A stretch of DNA of 64,000 nucleotides from Prorocentrum cordatum (Eukaryota; Sar; Dinophyceae; Prorocentrales; Prorocentraceae): NCBI GenBank assembly GCA_963575745.1, contig CAUYUJ010015504.1, positions 42,411 through 106,410 of the forward strand, written 5' to 3'. A program made the translations under genes and the position numbers. Position 1 is the stretch's first letter; every line of letters begins with the position of its first letter. Positions 29,720 to 40,230 of this stretch are shown piece after piece. The notes beneath the pieces were generated by a model that had not been told where the DNA came from, did not search any database, and saw only the letters and a list, made by a program, of their open reading frames with translations.

Positions 29720-30905
29720 TTGCACTTGCTGCGTTCCCCGCTGAAGCCGCAGGAGAGAGTTCGAAACGATATGGGCGCGATCATCGGCGATGGCGACGCC
29801 GCTGCACCCCTTGAGGAACGCCTGCGAGATGAGGAACAAGATATCCTGGAACATATCAACCTACCTGGCGAGCCGAAACACGAAGGAAAGAGAAGGGAAG
29901 CGTGTTTGCAGATCCCGCTCCGAGCAAGGATCGCCATTTGACGATTGCATAGATAGTTTGGTCATGTGCCTAATCGTGTTCCCATGCAGTTATTGAAAGT
30001 ATCCCGGATCTCATCGGACTACATTGAGCCCGCCAAGAATCAGCGATGTAAATATTGCTAATTTCACAAATCGTTAGCTCAGACTCACAAGGTTGTTTTA
30101 CCCAAGAAGTTCTGCTTCAACCATGACATCGGCATCGACTGTCTAGAGGGTGGAGAACGTTACACCTTCTTGAAAATCGTGTGCCAGGGTGCCACATTTC
30201 AGCGCGTGATCTTCGTCAAGCAGGGTGGTGGTACGCCATCTCTCGCTGCGCTTCAGCAACGCTGGCGTGCGTGGGCAGGTAAGCCAAAAAGAACGGCGTT
30301 GGACCGTGGACTGCACGACAGAGGAGTGTTTCTGCAATTGATTACGAGTCAAGGGATCGACCTCCGCGACGCCGGAGTCGAGTCTCCCGAGCAGATAGGC
30401 CGCACCGAGAGACATGGTGGACTTTGGGGGACTATCTTCAGGAAGGTGGTACACGACAAGAATGTTTCCGGACTCGGTGAAGTCATCTCTACTGCATCAG
30501 AAGTCGACAACACGAAGAATGAGATGTCACGAGTCGGCAGATTTGCGCCTGCTCAGTGGGCACTTGGATAGATGCCTCGTGTCCCAGGCAGTCAATTCGA
30601 CGACGAGGAAGCTTTCGACTTAGGAATGCTTGCGAATGTTGCAGAGGACGGAGCCGACGAGTTTTCTCGCCAGGCTGCGATCCGGGCGTCTGCCAGAAAA
30701 AGCACCCGCAGAACGCGACGTCGGGAGTAGGGCGGCAAGGGCCGCTCTCCGAAAGGCAACGCCACTAGCTGGAGAAGTATTATGCTTCGGCAAGGGGCCG
30801 GCCGACGGCGAGGTGACCGCTAAGTGGAGCACTGGTTCTCGTATCGATGGATTCGATGGCAAGGACGCATGGGTTATCACCGAGGGTGTACCTGTCTGCG
30901 TGGCG
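29720..30905 (+). pseudogene. Copia integrase: HHCC and DDE core
   Basis: One frame (29720-30571) carries the whole domain despite four stops (29939 TGA, 29954 TAG, 30059 TAA, 30569 TAG). The zinc part has His codons at 29948 and 29963 and Cys codons at 30047 and 30056 (RLHR-FGH, CKYC). The core has Asp at 30137 (DIGIDC), Asp at 30302 (ALDRGLHDRG) and Glu at 30407 (QIGRTERHGG), with 34 residues between the last two. FAPAQWALG follows. After a frame change near 30730, GEVLCFGKG and GYHRG/GVPVCVA complete the C-terminal part up to the satellite insertion. Confidence 0.75.
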
Positions 30906-31415
30906 CACCGGGCCCTTCGGTGGAGCTCCCTATGGGGCCACGAAACGCTGTCCTGGGTGGGGGAACCGCATGCGAACACCCCCATTGGGGCCTTCGGTGG
31001 AGCTCCCTATGGGGCCACGGAACGCTGCCCTGGGTGCGGGAACCGCATGCGAGCACCCCCACTGGGGCCGTCGGTGGAGCTCCCCACGGGGCCGCGAAGC
31101 GCTGCCCTGGGTGGGGGACAGCATGCGGGCACCCCCACAGGGGCCTTCGGTGGAGCTCCCTATGGGACCACGAAATGCTGCCCTGGGTAGGGGAACCGCA
31201 TGCGGGCACCCCCACTGGGGCCCACGGTGCAGCACCCTATGGGGCCGCGAAACGCTGCCTTGGGTGGGGGGACAGCATGCGGGCACCCCCACTGGGGCCT
31301 ACGGTGGAGCTCCCTATGGGGCCACGAAACGCTGCCCTGGGTGGGGGAACCACATGCGAGAGCAGCCATTGGGGCCTACAGTGGAGCTCCCTATGGGGCC
31401 ACGAAGCGCTGCCCT
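30906..31415 (+). repeat. 77-bp satellite block A1 inside the copia polyprotein
   Basis: 510 bp, about 6.6 units of the 77-bp repeat (CCTTCGGTGGAGCTCC first at 30914, next at 30991). The retroelement peptide reads GVPVCVA up to 30905 and VDRLRPRTAAEALAYQYL from 31416 in the same frame, so the block adds 170 codons without shifting frame. One TAG at 31188 results from a unit variant (GGGTAGGGG). The terminal sequences of the full elements (E1-E3) are absent here. Confidence 0.85.
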
Positions 31416-32660
31416 GTCGACAGGCTTCGACCGCGCACAGCGGCGGAAGCGTTGGCTTACCAATATCTTTGTAAGCACCATGACGATGGCGTTGAGAGGT
31501 ATGCACCTCCAGACGGGCAGCAGCAGTCATTCGTGCACGACAGACGCGAGCTACCAGAGCCACGGGCGCAAGAGCACTCTGCGCAAGAACATCCAATGGC
31601 GACGGAAGAGCTGCTGGGTATCCAAATAAACCCCAAGTTCAAGCATTTCGCCAAATGGAAGAAGATGAACTCAGATGGAATGATCGTTCCGGTGCCGCCC
31701 ACGTCGAGGTCGCCACGGGTAACTCGAGCGCCTCTGCAGAGGTCGCTACTAGACGACGTCCCGCACTGCACACAGAGTCGCGACGAAGCGATGCGCAGAA
31801 GAGTCGAGAATGCCGATGGTGGCGCGGGAAGGGCTTCCGATTCTGCCAGCCCCCGGACCAGCGAATCCATTTCTTGAGGCCATGCGCAGGGCCAGAACAT
31901 CAGGGCCAGGCATGGATCTTCTAGCTCGTAGAGAAGTTTCACTCGCTGTTAAGCCACATGAATCGCTCGTCGGATTCTTCAACGAACGTACCGCTGATAA
32001 ACCGCAACCTAAGAAGAAGCTAAAACGTGCAAATAATTTGGTACATCATCGAGAATCTGAAGACGTTAAAAGCGGCTTGCGATTGGCAAGACAAGACGGA
32101 TAAGGAAAATTGCGGAAGTTCACCACCGCCGTACGTATTGATTCCGTGGAATTGCAAAATCTCTTCGACGAAGGATAGCGCATGGAGTCTACGCAATGGA
32201 TTGAGATTGATAAGAATGAACATCCCCGTAGACCGGGTGGACCTTCGGTTGCACCGCAAGACATGAGTAATTATATGTGTCACGCGTGGAGATTTGGAAG
32301 GGTCACTGGGTATCCGCACGGATTACCCACATGCGAAATAGGAGGGCTAAGTTTGATATTATCATGGGCTGCCGGTGCGAAGAAGACGCAAGCGCGCCGA
32401 CATCGCATCTGCGTGCTTCCAGGGGCAGGAATTCGACCACCTGCCTCATGCTGCTCAAGCCACCGCCTGACGGACTGGAAGAAATACCTCATGGTGGAGC
32501 AGTGATCGCGCGCGTGCTTGTCTATGGCACGCGCGACGCAGGACGAGGCTTGCGGGGGAAAATTCGCGAAAGGTTCGAAGCTCATGGTCTACAGGGGAAT
32601 CGTATCATGTCTGCTTTGTTCAGCATTCACAATGACAGGAACGAGATCACGTGCATATAA
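31416..32660 (+). pseudogene. Copia post-integrase linker and truncated RT
   Basis: The frame 31200-31877 continues the polyprotein after the satellite (VDRLRPRTAAEALAYQYL, then HPMATEELLGIQ). In changing frames it leads to KFTTAVRIDSVELQ, TQWIEIDKNEHPRRPGGPS, RGDLEG-like pieces, ADIAS-CFQGQEFD (about 32395-32430, RT motif A region), KPPPDGLEEIPHGG, and VYGTRDAGRGLRGKIRERF to ALFSIHNDRNEI (about 32520-32650). This is the RVT_2 order. The sequence departs from it at about 32657, so the catalytic VDD segment and RNase H are lost. Confidence 0.7.
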
Positions 32661-32994
32661 GAAAGAAAATCATCGGTTCCGCATTAGCAGAGTTTGACAG
32701 TCGGATAAACGTTAAATAGTGTTGGTTTTTAAACAGTGCTAAACCCCAAGTCGGTAAACAGTTAAAAATCGTATATGGCAGTGTTGATACGATGATGTTT
32801 GTTGCTGTATTTGTTTTGTTTTGAGAAGCGTTTTCTCATTAATAATCGCCCCCATCGTCTTCGGTAGAAGAGATAATGCCGAGACCTGCGCATCATGGAA
32901 GAAAATCGTCGAAGTCAATGTTTGCAGTGTCCGTCTTATCGAAAAGTCCACAAGTCGAAATTACGCCTTATCGTAGAGACAAAAATTTAGAGAA
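32661..32994. other. AT-rich gene-free interval
   Basis: Unique-looking AT-rich sequence between the truncated copia element and the E1 array element. No gene. Confidence 0.4.
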
Positions 32995-34790
32995 AATTAT
33001 CTTGGCGAAAGACCCAACCATAAGCAATTGTTGGTAACGCGTTGTGGGTGCCGCTTTCGGTGGGGGGAACCGCATGCGAGAGCAGCCACTGGGGCCTTCG
33101 GTGGAGCTCCCTATGGGGCCACGAAGCGCTGCCCTGGGTGGGGGAACCGCATGCGAACACCCCCACTGGGGCCTTCGGTGGAGTAGCTCCCTATGGGGCC
33201 ACGAAACGCTGCCCTGGGTGGGGGAACCGCATGCGAACACCCCCACTGGGGCCTTCGGTGGAGCTCCCTATGGGGCCACGAAACGCTGCCCTGGGTGGGG
33301 GAACCGCATGCGAACACCCCCACTGGGGCCTTCGGTGGAGCTCCCTATGGGGCCACGAAACGCTGCCCTGGGTGGGGGAACCGCATGCGAACACCCCCAC
33401 TGGGGCCTTCGGTGGAGCTCCCTATGGGGCTACGAAACGCTGCCCTGGGTGGGGGAACCGCATGCGAACACCCCCACTGGGGCCTTCGGTGGAGCTCCCT
33501 ATGGGGCCACGAAACGCTGCCCTGGGTGGGGGAACCGCATGCGAACACCCCCACTGGGGCCTTCGGTGGAGCTCCCTATGGGGCACGAAACGCTGCCCTG
33601 GGTGGGGGAACCGCATGCGAACACCCCCACTGGGGCCTTCGGTGGAGCTCCCTATGGGGCTACGAAACGCTGCCCTGGGTGGGGGAACCGCATGCGAACA
33701 CCCCCACTGGGGCCTTCGGTGGAGCTCCCTATGGGGCCACGAAACGCTGCCCTGGGTGGGGGAACCGCATGCGAACACCCCCACTGGGGCCTTCGGTGGA
33801 GCTCCCTATGGGGCCACGAAACGCTGCCCTGGGTGGGGGAACCGCATGCGAACACCCCCACTGGGGCCTTCGGTGGAGCTCCCTATGGGGCCACGAAACG
33901 CTGCCCTGGGTGGGGGAACCGCATGCGAACACCCCCACTGGGGCCTTCGGTGGAGCTCCCTATGGGGCCACGAAACGCTGCCCTGGGTGGGGGAACCGCA
34001 TGCGAACACCCCCACTGGGGCCTTCGGTGGAGCTCCCTATGGGGCCACGAAACGCTGCCCTGGGTGGGGGAACCGCATGCGAACACCCCCACTGGGGCCT
34101 TCGGTGGAGCTCCCTATGGGGCTACGAAACGCTGCCCTGGGTGGGGGAACCGCATGCGAACACCCCCACTGGGGCCTTCGGTGGAGCTCCCTATGGGGCC
34201 ACGAAACGCTGCCCTGGGTGGGGGAACCGCATGCGAACACCCCCACTGGGGCCTTCGGTGGAGCTCCCTATGGGGCTACGAAACGCTGCCCTGGGTGGGG
34301 GAACCGCATGCGAACACCCCCACTGGGGCCTTCGGTGGAGCTCCCTATGGGGCTACGAAACGCTGCCCTGGGTGGGGGAACCGCATGCGAACACCCCCAC
34401 TGGGGCCTTCGGTGGAGCTCCCTATGGGGCCACGAAACGCTGCCCTGGGTGGGGGAACCGCATGCGAACACCCCCACTGGGGCCTTCGGTGGAGCTCCCT
34501 ATGGGGCACGAAACGCTGCCCTGGGTGGGGGAACCGCATGCGAACACCCCCACTGGGGCCTTCGGTGGAGCTCCCTATGGGGCCACGAAACGCTGCCCTG
34601 GGTGGGGGAACCGCATGCGAACACCCCCACTGGGGCCTTCGGTGGAGCTCCCTATGGGGCTACGAAACGCGTGAGAGGTGTGCCGAGAGCAGAGGCAAGG
34701 AGAGGGAGGAGGGAGGAGAGGAGGAAGGAGAGGAACGCGGGGCACCGTCTCTTCAAAACGAGAACCCAACACCACAGGATGGTTGGGAAA
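32995..34790 (+). mobile_element. Array element E1 (short TIRs, about 21 units of 77 bp)
   Basis: The left end has TTATCTTGGCGAAAGACCC, then CCCAACCAT-AAGCAAT-TGTTGG from 33013 and GTAACGCGTTGTG. The right end has GCCGAGAGCAGAGGCAAGG, a purine-rich stretch, TCTCTTCAAAACGAGAACCC and ATGGTTGGG at 34779-34787. Read inward, the right end gives CCCAACCAT-N7-TGTTGG, matching the left. The interior is a pure 77-bp array. No coding capacity is visible, so it would be non-autonomous. Confidence 0.7.
33053..34671 (+). repeat. 77-bp satellite array A2
   Basis: About 21 direct units. Each contains GGGCCTTCGGTGGAGCTCCC, GGGGCCACGAAACGCTGCCC and GTGGGGGAACCGCATGCGAA. The first unit is the GAGAGCAGCC variant, later ones the GAACACCCCC variant. 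Units alternate irregularly between GGGGCCACG and GGGGCTACG. Two units have 1-bp deletions (GGGGCACG near 33583 and 34506). All three plus frames stay open because 77 is not a multiple of 3 and the unit has no stop in any phase. Confidence 0.95.
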
Positions 34791-36592
34791 AATACATTAT
34801 CCTGGCGAAAAACCCAACCATAAGCAATTGTTGGTAACGCGTTGTGGGCGCCGCTTTCGGCGGGGGGAACCGCATGCGAGAGCAGCCACTGGGGCCTTCG
34901 GTGGAGCTCCCTATGGGGCCACGAAGCGCTGCCCTGGGCGGGGGAACCGCATGCGAACACCCCCACTGGGGCCTTCGGTGGAGCACCCTATGGGGCCACG
35001 AAACGCTGCCCTGGGTGGGGGAACCGCATGCGAACACCCCCACTGGGGCCTTCGGTGGAGCTCCCTATGGGGCTACGAAACGCTGCCCTGGGTGGGGGAA
35101 CCGCATGCGAACACCCCCACTGGGGCCTTCGGTGGAGCTCCCTATGGGGCCACGAAACGCTGCCCTGGGTGGGGGAACCGCATGCGAACACCCCCACTTG
35201 GGCCTTCGGTGGAGCTCCCTATGGGGCTACGAAACGCTGCCCTGGGTGGGGGAACCGCATGCGAACACCCCCACTGGGGCCTTCGGTGGAGCTCCCTATG
35301 GGGCCACGAAACGCTGCCCTGGGTGGGGGAACCGCATGCGAACACCCCCACTGGGCCTTCGGTGGAGCTCCCTATGGGGCTACGAAACGCTGCCCTGGGT
35401 GGGGGAACCGCATGCGAACACCCCCACTGGGGCCTTCGGTGGAGCTCCCTATGGGGCCACGAAACGCTGCCCTGGGTGGGGGAACCGCATGCGAACACCC
35501 CCACTGGGGCCTTCGGTGGAGCTCCCTATGGGGCCACGAAACGCTGCCCTGGGTGGGGGAACCGCATGCGAACACCCCCACTGGGGCCTTCGGTGGAGCT
35601 CCCTATGGGGCTACGAAACGCTGCCCTGGGTGGGGGAACCGCATGCGAACACCCCCACTGGGGCCTTCGGTGGAGCTCCCTATGGGGCCACGAAACGCTG
35701 CCCTGGGTGGGGGAACCGCATGCGAATACCCCCACTGGGGCCTTCGGTGGAGCTCCCTATGGGGCTACGAAACGCTGCCCTGGGTGGGGGAACCGCATGC
35801 GAACACCCCCACTGGGGCCTTCGGTGGAGCTCCCTATGGGGCCACGAAACGCTGCCCTGGGTGGGGGAACCGCATGCGAACACCCCCACTGGGGCCTTCG
35901 GTGGAGCTCCCTATGGGGCTACGAAACGCTGCCCTGGGTGGGGGAACCGCATGCGAACACCCCCACTGGGGCCTTCGGTGGAGCTCCCTATGGGGCCACG
36001 AAACGCTGCCCTGGGTGGGGGAACCGCATGCGAACACCCCCACTGGGGCCTTCGGTGGAGCTCCCTATGGGGCTACGAAACGCTGCCCTGGGTGGGGAAC
36101 CGCATGCGAACACCCCCACTGGGGCCTTCGGTGGAGCTCCCTATGGGGCCACGAAACGCTGCCCTGGGTGGGGGAACCGCATGCGAACACCCCCACTGGG
36201 GCCTTCGGTGGAGCTCCCTATGGGGCCACGAAACGCTGCCCTGGGTGGGGGAACCGCATGCGAACACCCCCACTGGGGCCTTCGGTGGAGCTCCCTATGG
36301 GGCTACGAAACGCTGCCCTGGGTGGGGGAACCGCATGCGAACACCCCCACTGGGGCCTTCGGTGGAGCTCCCTATGGGGCCACGAAACGCTGCCCGGGGT
36401 GGGGGAACCGCATGCGAACACCCCCACTGGGGCCTTCGGTGGAGCTCCCTATGGGGCTACGAAACGCGTGAGAGGTGCGCCGAGAGCAGAGGCAAGGAGG
36501 GGGAGGAGGGAGGAGGGGGAGGAGGAAGGAGGAGGGGAACGCGGGGCACCGTCTCTTCAAAACGAGGACCCAACACCACAGGATGGTTGGGA
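34791..36592 (+). mobile_element. Array element E2, in tandem with E1
   Basis: The left terminus (TTATCCTGGCG, CCCAACCAT at 34813) follows the E1 right end after about 8 bp. The right end ATGGTTGGG is at 36583-36591. Length between the TIRs is 1779 bp against 1775 for E1. Head, array and tail are in the same order. Confidence 0.7.
34855..36468 (+). repeat. 77-bp satellite array A3
   Basis: About 21 units of the same repeat, again starting with a GAGAGCAGCC unit and ending GGGGCTACGAAACGCGTGAG. A few units carry 1-bp losses (near 35353 and 36095) or point changes (GAATACCCCC near 35726). Confidence 0.95.
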
Positions 36593-37204
36593 ACTATCCA
36601 CGCATCCCGCGCATTGAGGCGACCACTTCAGAAATGGTCGCGTGCTTCAGGGGCGATCGCCGCTGTTTTATAATTAAAATTATAAGAAGAAGAGAAAAAT
36701 ACCGTTTCAATTCAGCAATCATGTCAAAAAATGTTCACCGTTTCAGACGCGGTGGTTTTTGTATATTGCCGTTTCGTCCGTTTCCGGAGATGTAATTTCC
36801 ATAATTTCTTTCTTGACGCATAGATAATACATGCCGTCCGCATGCGTCACTTACATCTACGTCGTCGCACCGTTCACACGTTTCATGGCCCAGAAAGCGG
36901 TTTTCCGACGGGCCCGATATCACCGTTTGAACGCATCACCCATATTCATGTCGGCGTTGTTTTTCCCATGGTTTGTTGCCTAGCAGAAATATGGAAGTAG
37001 CCATGCGTATCGAAGACAAGAATTTAGCGAGTAAGTTATCCAAACCGAATGCTTCCACGCTTGTATTCGCGCCAAACGAAACCCCGAATATGCGATCTGG
37101 GGTCGCCATATTCTTGGATAGAAGATGAGGTCCACGGAAGAACAAATACGTCAGCGAAAAACAACGATCGTAATTTTTGGGCTTACGACACGTATTATTA
37201 CCAT
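36593..37204. other. AT-rich gene-free interval
   Basis: Contains hairpins (CGACCACTTCAGAAATGGTCG, about 36620; TATAATTAAAATTATA, 36668). No gene was recognised. A 139-codon minus frame (36936-37355) has no known motif. Confidence 0.35.
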
Positions 37205-37612
37205 TATTAAAAAATGCGTGTATTGTCAACATATGTAATGATTTTGGGTCGCGTCGACAATTTGGTTCGATTTGGTTGTGCATAAGGGTTTTCCTGTTCA
37301 GCGCGCGAAACCTGCATTGCTCGGCCATTTGAATTTGGATAGTACGGCGTACCATTCTTGTGTCATTAATTCTTCAAACATATGAGTTCAGTAGATATAG
37401 TCGAATGATCATACGCCGTGGAATGCAGAAGTGCATTGCTGCATTTGTCCCATTTCAGTCGTGTAATTCAGAATTGGGAAGCAAAATTACGGTTTTGAAG
37501 CCATCGTGGTATCGTTGTGCAAACGTTGTTGCCGCCAACTATCTGAACGTGCCCCGTGCGAAAATGCTGAAGAATTTTGTTTCAAACTTGCGATGTTGCG
37601 AATGGTGAAGAG
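37205..37612 (+). repeat. Host repeat H, copy 1, left part
   Basis: AT-rich sequence matching 43590-44005 (GCCATTTGAATTTGGATAGT, CATATGAGTTCAGTAGATAT, GGTATCGTTGTGCAAACGTT). It breaks off at 37612 and resumes at 40077, the interruption being E3 and its nested element. An uninterrupted copy lies at 43590-44150. Confidence 0.85.
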
Positions 37613-37618
37613 AGATTG
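37613..37618 (+). other. Candidate target-site duplication of E3, left copy (AGATTG)
   Basis: AGATTG here and at 40071-40076 flank the E3 insertion. Confidence 0.5.
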
Positions 37619-37630
37619 TTTTTTTATCCT

Positions 37631-37851
37631 CTGGGGGGTAACGCTCGTTACCCGGGCCTCTCCCCCCCCCCCCCCCGTAACGGTAACGCTCGTACGCGGG
37701 GGGGGTCTCGGTCTTCCCCTCCAACATGCTGGTGCCCGAAGGCATGCGCAGTGTGGCGTGGTGGTCGCAGGCGCACTGTGGGCGCTCGCAGGCCATTGCG
37801 GCGCTCGCATGCGCGATGCTGGTGCTTGCGGGCTTTGCGCTTGTACTCGAA

Positions 37852-37897
<46 letters not shown>

Positions 37898-38230
37898 CGG
37901 CGCCCGAAAACGGCCTCCGGAGGCCGAACCAGGCGGCAAACGTCGTCGTCGTCGTCGTCGACCTCGTCGCTCGTCGCTCGTCGATCATCGTCGTCGCGCG
38001 CGCGGGCGCGGGCGTGGTGCCGGGACCGCGCGGCGGGCTTTGCGCTTGTACTCGAATCGCAAGCCACTGTGGTGCTCTCAGGCAGAGAGTGCTGCTCGCG
38101 CGCATACTATGGCGATCGCAGAGCGCCCCTGCTTCGCCATACCCCGCCCAGCCCAAGCGTTACCGTTACCCGGGGGGCACGACCCCCCCCCCCCCCCCCC
38201 GGGCAACGAGCGTTACCGGCCGGAATAAAA
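37631..38230. mobile_element. 600-bp foldback element with long inverted ends
   Basis: GGTAACGCTCGTTACCCGGG (37637-37656) pairs with the right-end sequence ending CAACGAGCGTTACC (38198-38217). A second pairing block, CGTAACGGTAACGCTCG (about 37677) with AGCGTTACCGTTACCC (about 38157), extends the inverted ends to about 65 bp. TTATCCT directly precedes (37624-37630) and ends (38231-38237) the element, a 7-bp target duplication. The interior has a (TCG)n tract at 37855-37897 and a direct repeat GCGGGCTTTGCGCTTGTACT (37828 and 38032). No transposase. Confidence 0.75.
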
Positions 38231-38289
38231 TTATCCTGGCGAAAGACCCAACCATAAGCAATTGTTGGTAACGCGTTGTGCGTGCCGCT

Positions 38290-39930
38290 TTCGGTGGGGC
38301 TCCATATGGGGCCACGAAGCGCTGCCTTGGATGGGGGAACCGCATGCGGACTGCGCCACCGGGGCGGGCCTTCGGTGGAGCTCCCTATGGGGCTACGAAA
38401 CGTGGGGGAACCGCATGCGAACTGCGCCACTGGGGCCTTCGGTGGAGCTCCCTATGGTGCCACGAAACGCTGCCCTGGGTGGGGGAAGCGCATGCGAACT
38501 GCGCCACGGGGGCTTTCGGTGGAGCTCCCCATGGGGCCACGAAGCGCTGCCCTGGGTGGGGGAACCGCATGCGAGAGCAGCCACTGGGCCCTCCGGTGGA
38601 GCTCCCTATGGGGCCACGAAACGCTGCCCTGGGTGGGGGAACCGCATGCGAGAGCAGCCACTGGGGCCTTCGGTGGAGCTCCCTATGGGGCCACGAAGCG
38701 CTGCCCTGGGTGGGGGAACCGCATGCGAACAACCCCACTGGGGCCTTCGGTGGAGCTCCCTATGGGGCTACGAAACGCTGCCCTGGGTGGGGGAACCGCA
38801 TGCGAACACCCCCACTGGGGCCTTCGGTGGAGCTCCCTATGGGGCTACGAAACGCTGCCCTGGGTGGGGAAACCGCATGCGAACACCCCCACTGGGGCCT
38901 TCGGTGGAGCTCCCTATGGGGCTACGAAACGCTGCCCTGGGTGGGGGAACCGCATGCGAACACCCCCACTGGGGCCTTCGGTGGAGCTCCCTATGGGGCC
39001 ACGAAACGCTGCCCTGGGTGGGGGAACCGCATGCGAACACCCCCACTGGGGCCTTCGGTGGAGCTCCCTATGGGGCTACGAAACGCTGCCCTGGGTGGGG
39101 GAACCGCAGGCGAACACCCCCACTGGGGCCTTCGGTGGAGCTCCCTATGGGGCCACGAAACGCTGCCCTGGGTGGGGGAACCGCATGCGAACACCCCCAC
39201 TGGGGCCTTCGGTGGAGCTCCCTATGGGGCCACGAAACCCTGCCCTGGGTGGGGGAACCGCATGCGAACACCCCCACTGGGGCCTTCGGTGGAGCTCCCT
39301 ATGGGGCTACGAAACGCTGCCCTGGGTGGGGGAACCGCATGCGAACACCCCCACGGGGGCCTTCGGTGGAGCTCCCTATGGGGCCACGAAACGCTGCCCT
39401 GGGTGGGGGAACCGCATGCGAACACCCCCACTGGGGCCTTCGGTGGAGCTCCCTATGGGGCCACGAAACGCTGCCCTGGGTGGGGGAACCGCAAGCGAAC
39501 ACCCCCACTGGGGCCTTCGGTGGAGCTCCCTATGGGGCCACGAAACGCTGCCCTGGGTGGGGGAACCGCCTGTGGACACCCCCACTGGGGCCTTCGGTGG
39601 AGCTCCCTATGGGGCCACGAAACGCTGCCCTGGGTGGGGGAACCGCATGTGGACACCCCCACTGGGGCCTTCGGTGGAGCTCCCTATGGGGCCACGAAAC
39701 GCTGCCCTGGGTGGGGGAACCGCATGTGGACACCCCCACTGGGGCCTTCTGTGGAGCTCCCTATGGGGCCACGAAACGCTGCCCTGGGTGGGGGAACCGC
39801 ATGTGGACACCCCCACTGGGGCCTTCGGTGGAGCTCCCTATGGGGCCACGAAACGCTGCCCTGGGTGGGGGAACCGCATGTGGACACCCCCACTGGGGCC
39901 TTCGGTGGAGCTCCATATGGGGCTACGAAA
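38290..39930 (+). repeat. 77-bp satellite array A4
   Basis: About 21 units with a clear gradient. The first units carry AACTGCGCCAC and are irregular in length, then come two GAGAGCAGCC units, then a block of GAACACCCCC units, and the last five are GTGGACACCCCC units. The order shows local spread of variants along the array. Confidence 0.95.
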
Positions 39931-40070
39931 CGCGTGAGAGGTGTGCCGAGAGCAGAGGCAAGGAGGGGGAGGAGGGAGGAGGGGGAGGAGGAAGGAGGAG
40001 GGGAACGCGGGGCACCGTCTCTTCAAAACGAGGACCCAACACCACAGGATGGTTGGGAAAAAAGATTCTC

Positions 40071-40230
40071 AGATTGCATCATATCATCACAAACAATCAT
40101 CGTTAATTCTGCCCGTGCTACATAAGCCGTTTTGGACGCTCCGACGATTCGATTCGCGGAACCCCGTGCCCAAGTTCAAAAGGGGAGGGTAATAGGTGTA
40201 GGGGTGAAATCTTCCCCGAAAGGGAAAAAC
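40071..40230 (+). repeat. Target duplication and host repeat H, copy 1, right part
   Basis: AGATTG at 40071-40076 is followed by CATCATATCATCAC and TCGTTAATTCTGCCCGTGCT, matching 44010-44130 of the uninterrupted copy. Confidence 0.8.

Larger units (their letters stand above)
24843..32660 (+). mobile_element. Ty1/copia-type LTR retrotransposon, decayed and 3'-truncated
   Basis: Plus-strand peptides in many broken frames follow the copia order gag, zinc knuckle, protease, integrase, RT. RNase H and the 3' LTR are missing; homology stops at about 32657, before the RT active-site segment (the VDD motif). Two additions are unusual: a segment resembling the RapZ C-terminal domain plus a proline-rich region between protease and integrase (27400-29456), and a 510-bp block of 77-bp satellite inside the polyprotein (30906-31415). 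Multiple stops and frame changes make it inactive. Confidence 0.75.
37619..40070 (+). mobile_element. Array element E3 with a nested 600-bp foldback element
   Basis: The left terminus TTTTTTTATCCT is separated from its continuation GGCGAAAGACCC by the foldback element at 37631-38230. CCCAACCAT starts at 38247; the right-end ATGGTTGGG is at 40049-40057. The 77-bp array fills the interior. The insertion interrupts host repeat H and is flanked by AGATTG. Excluding the nested element its size is about 1.85 kb, like E1 and E2. Confidence 0.7.

Noticed and set aside
33042-40125. Open frames of about 490-615 codons in all three plus frames over the 77-bp arrays
   Set aside because: 77 bp is not a multiple of 3 and the unit has no stop in any phase, so every frame is open automatically. 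The peptides are three phase-shifted readings of one repeat.
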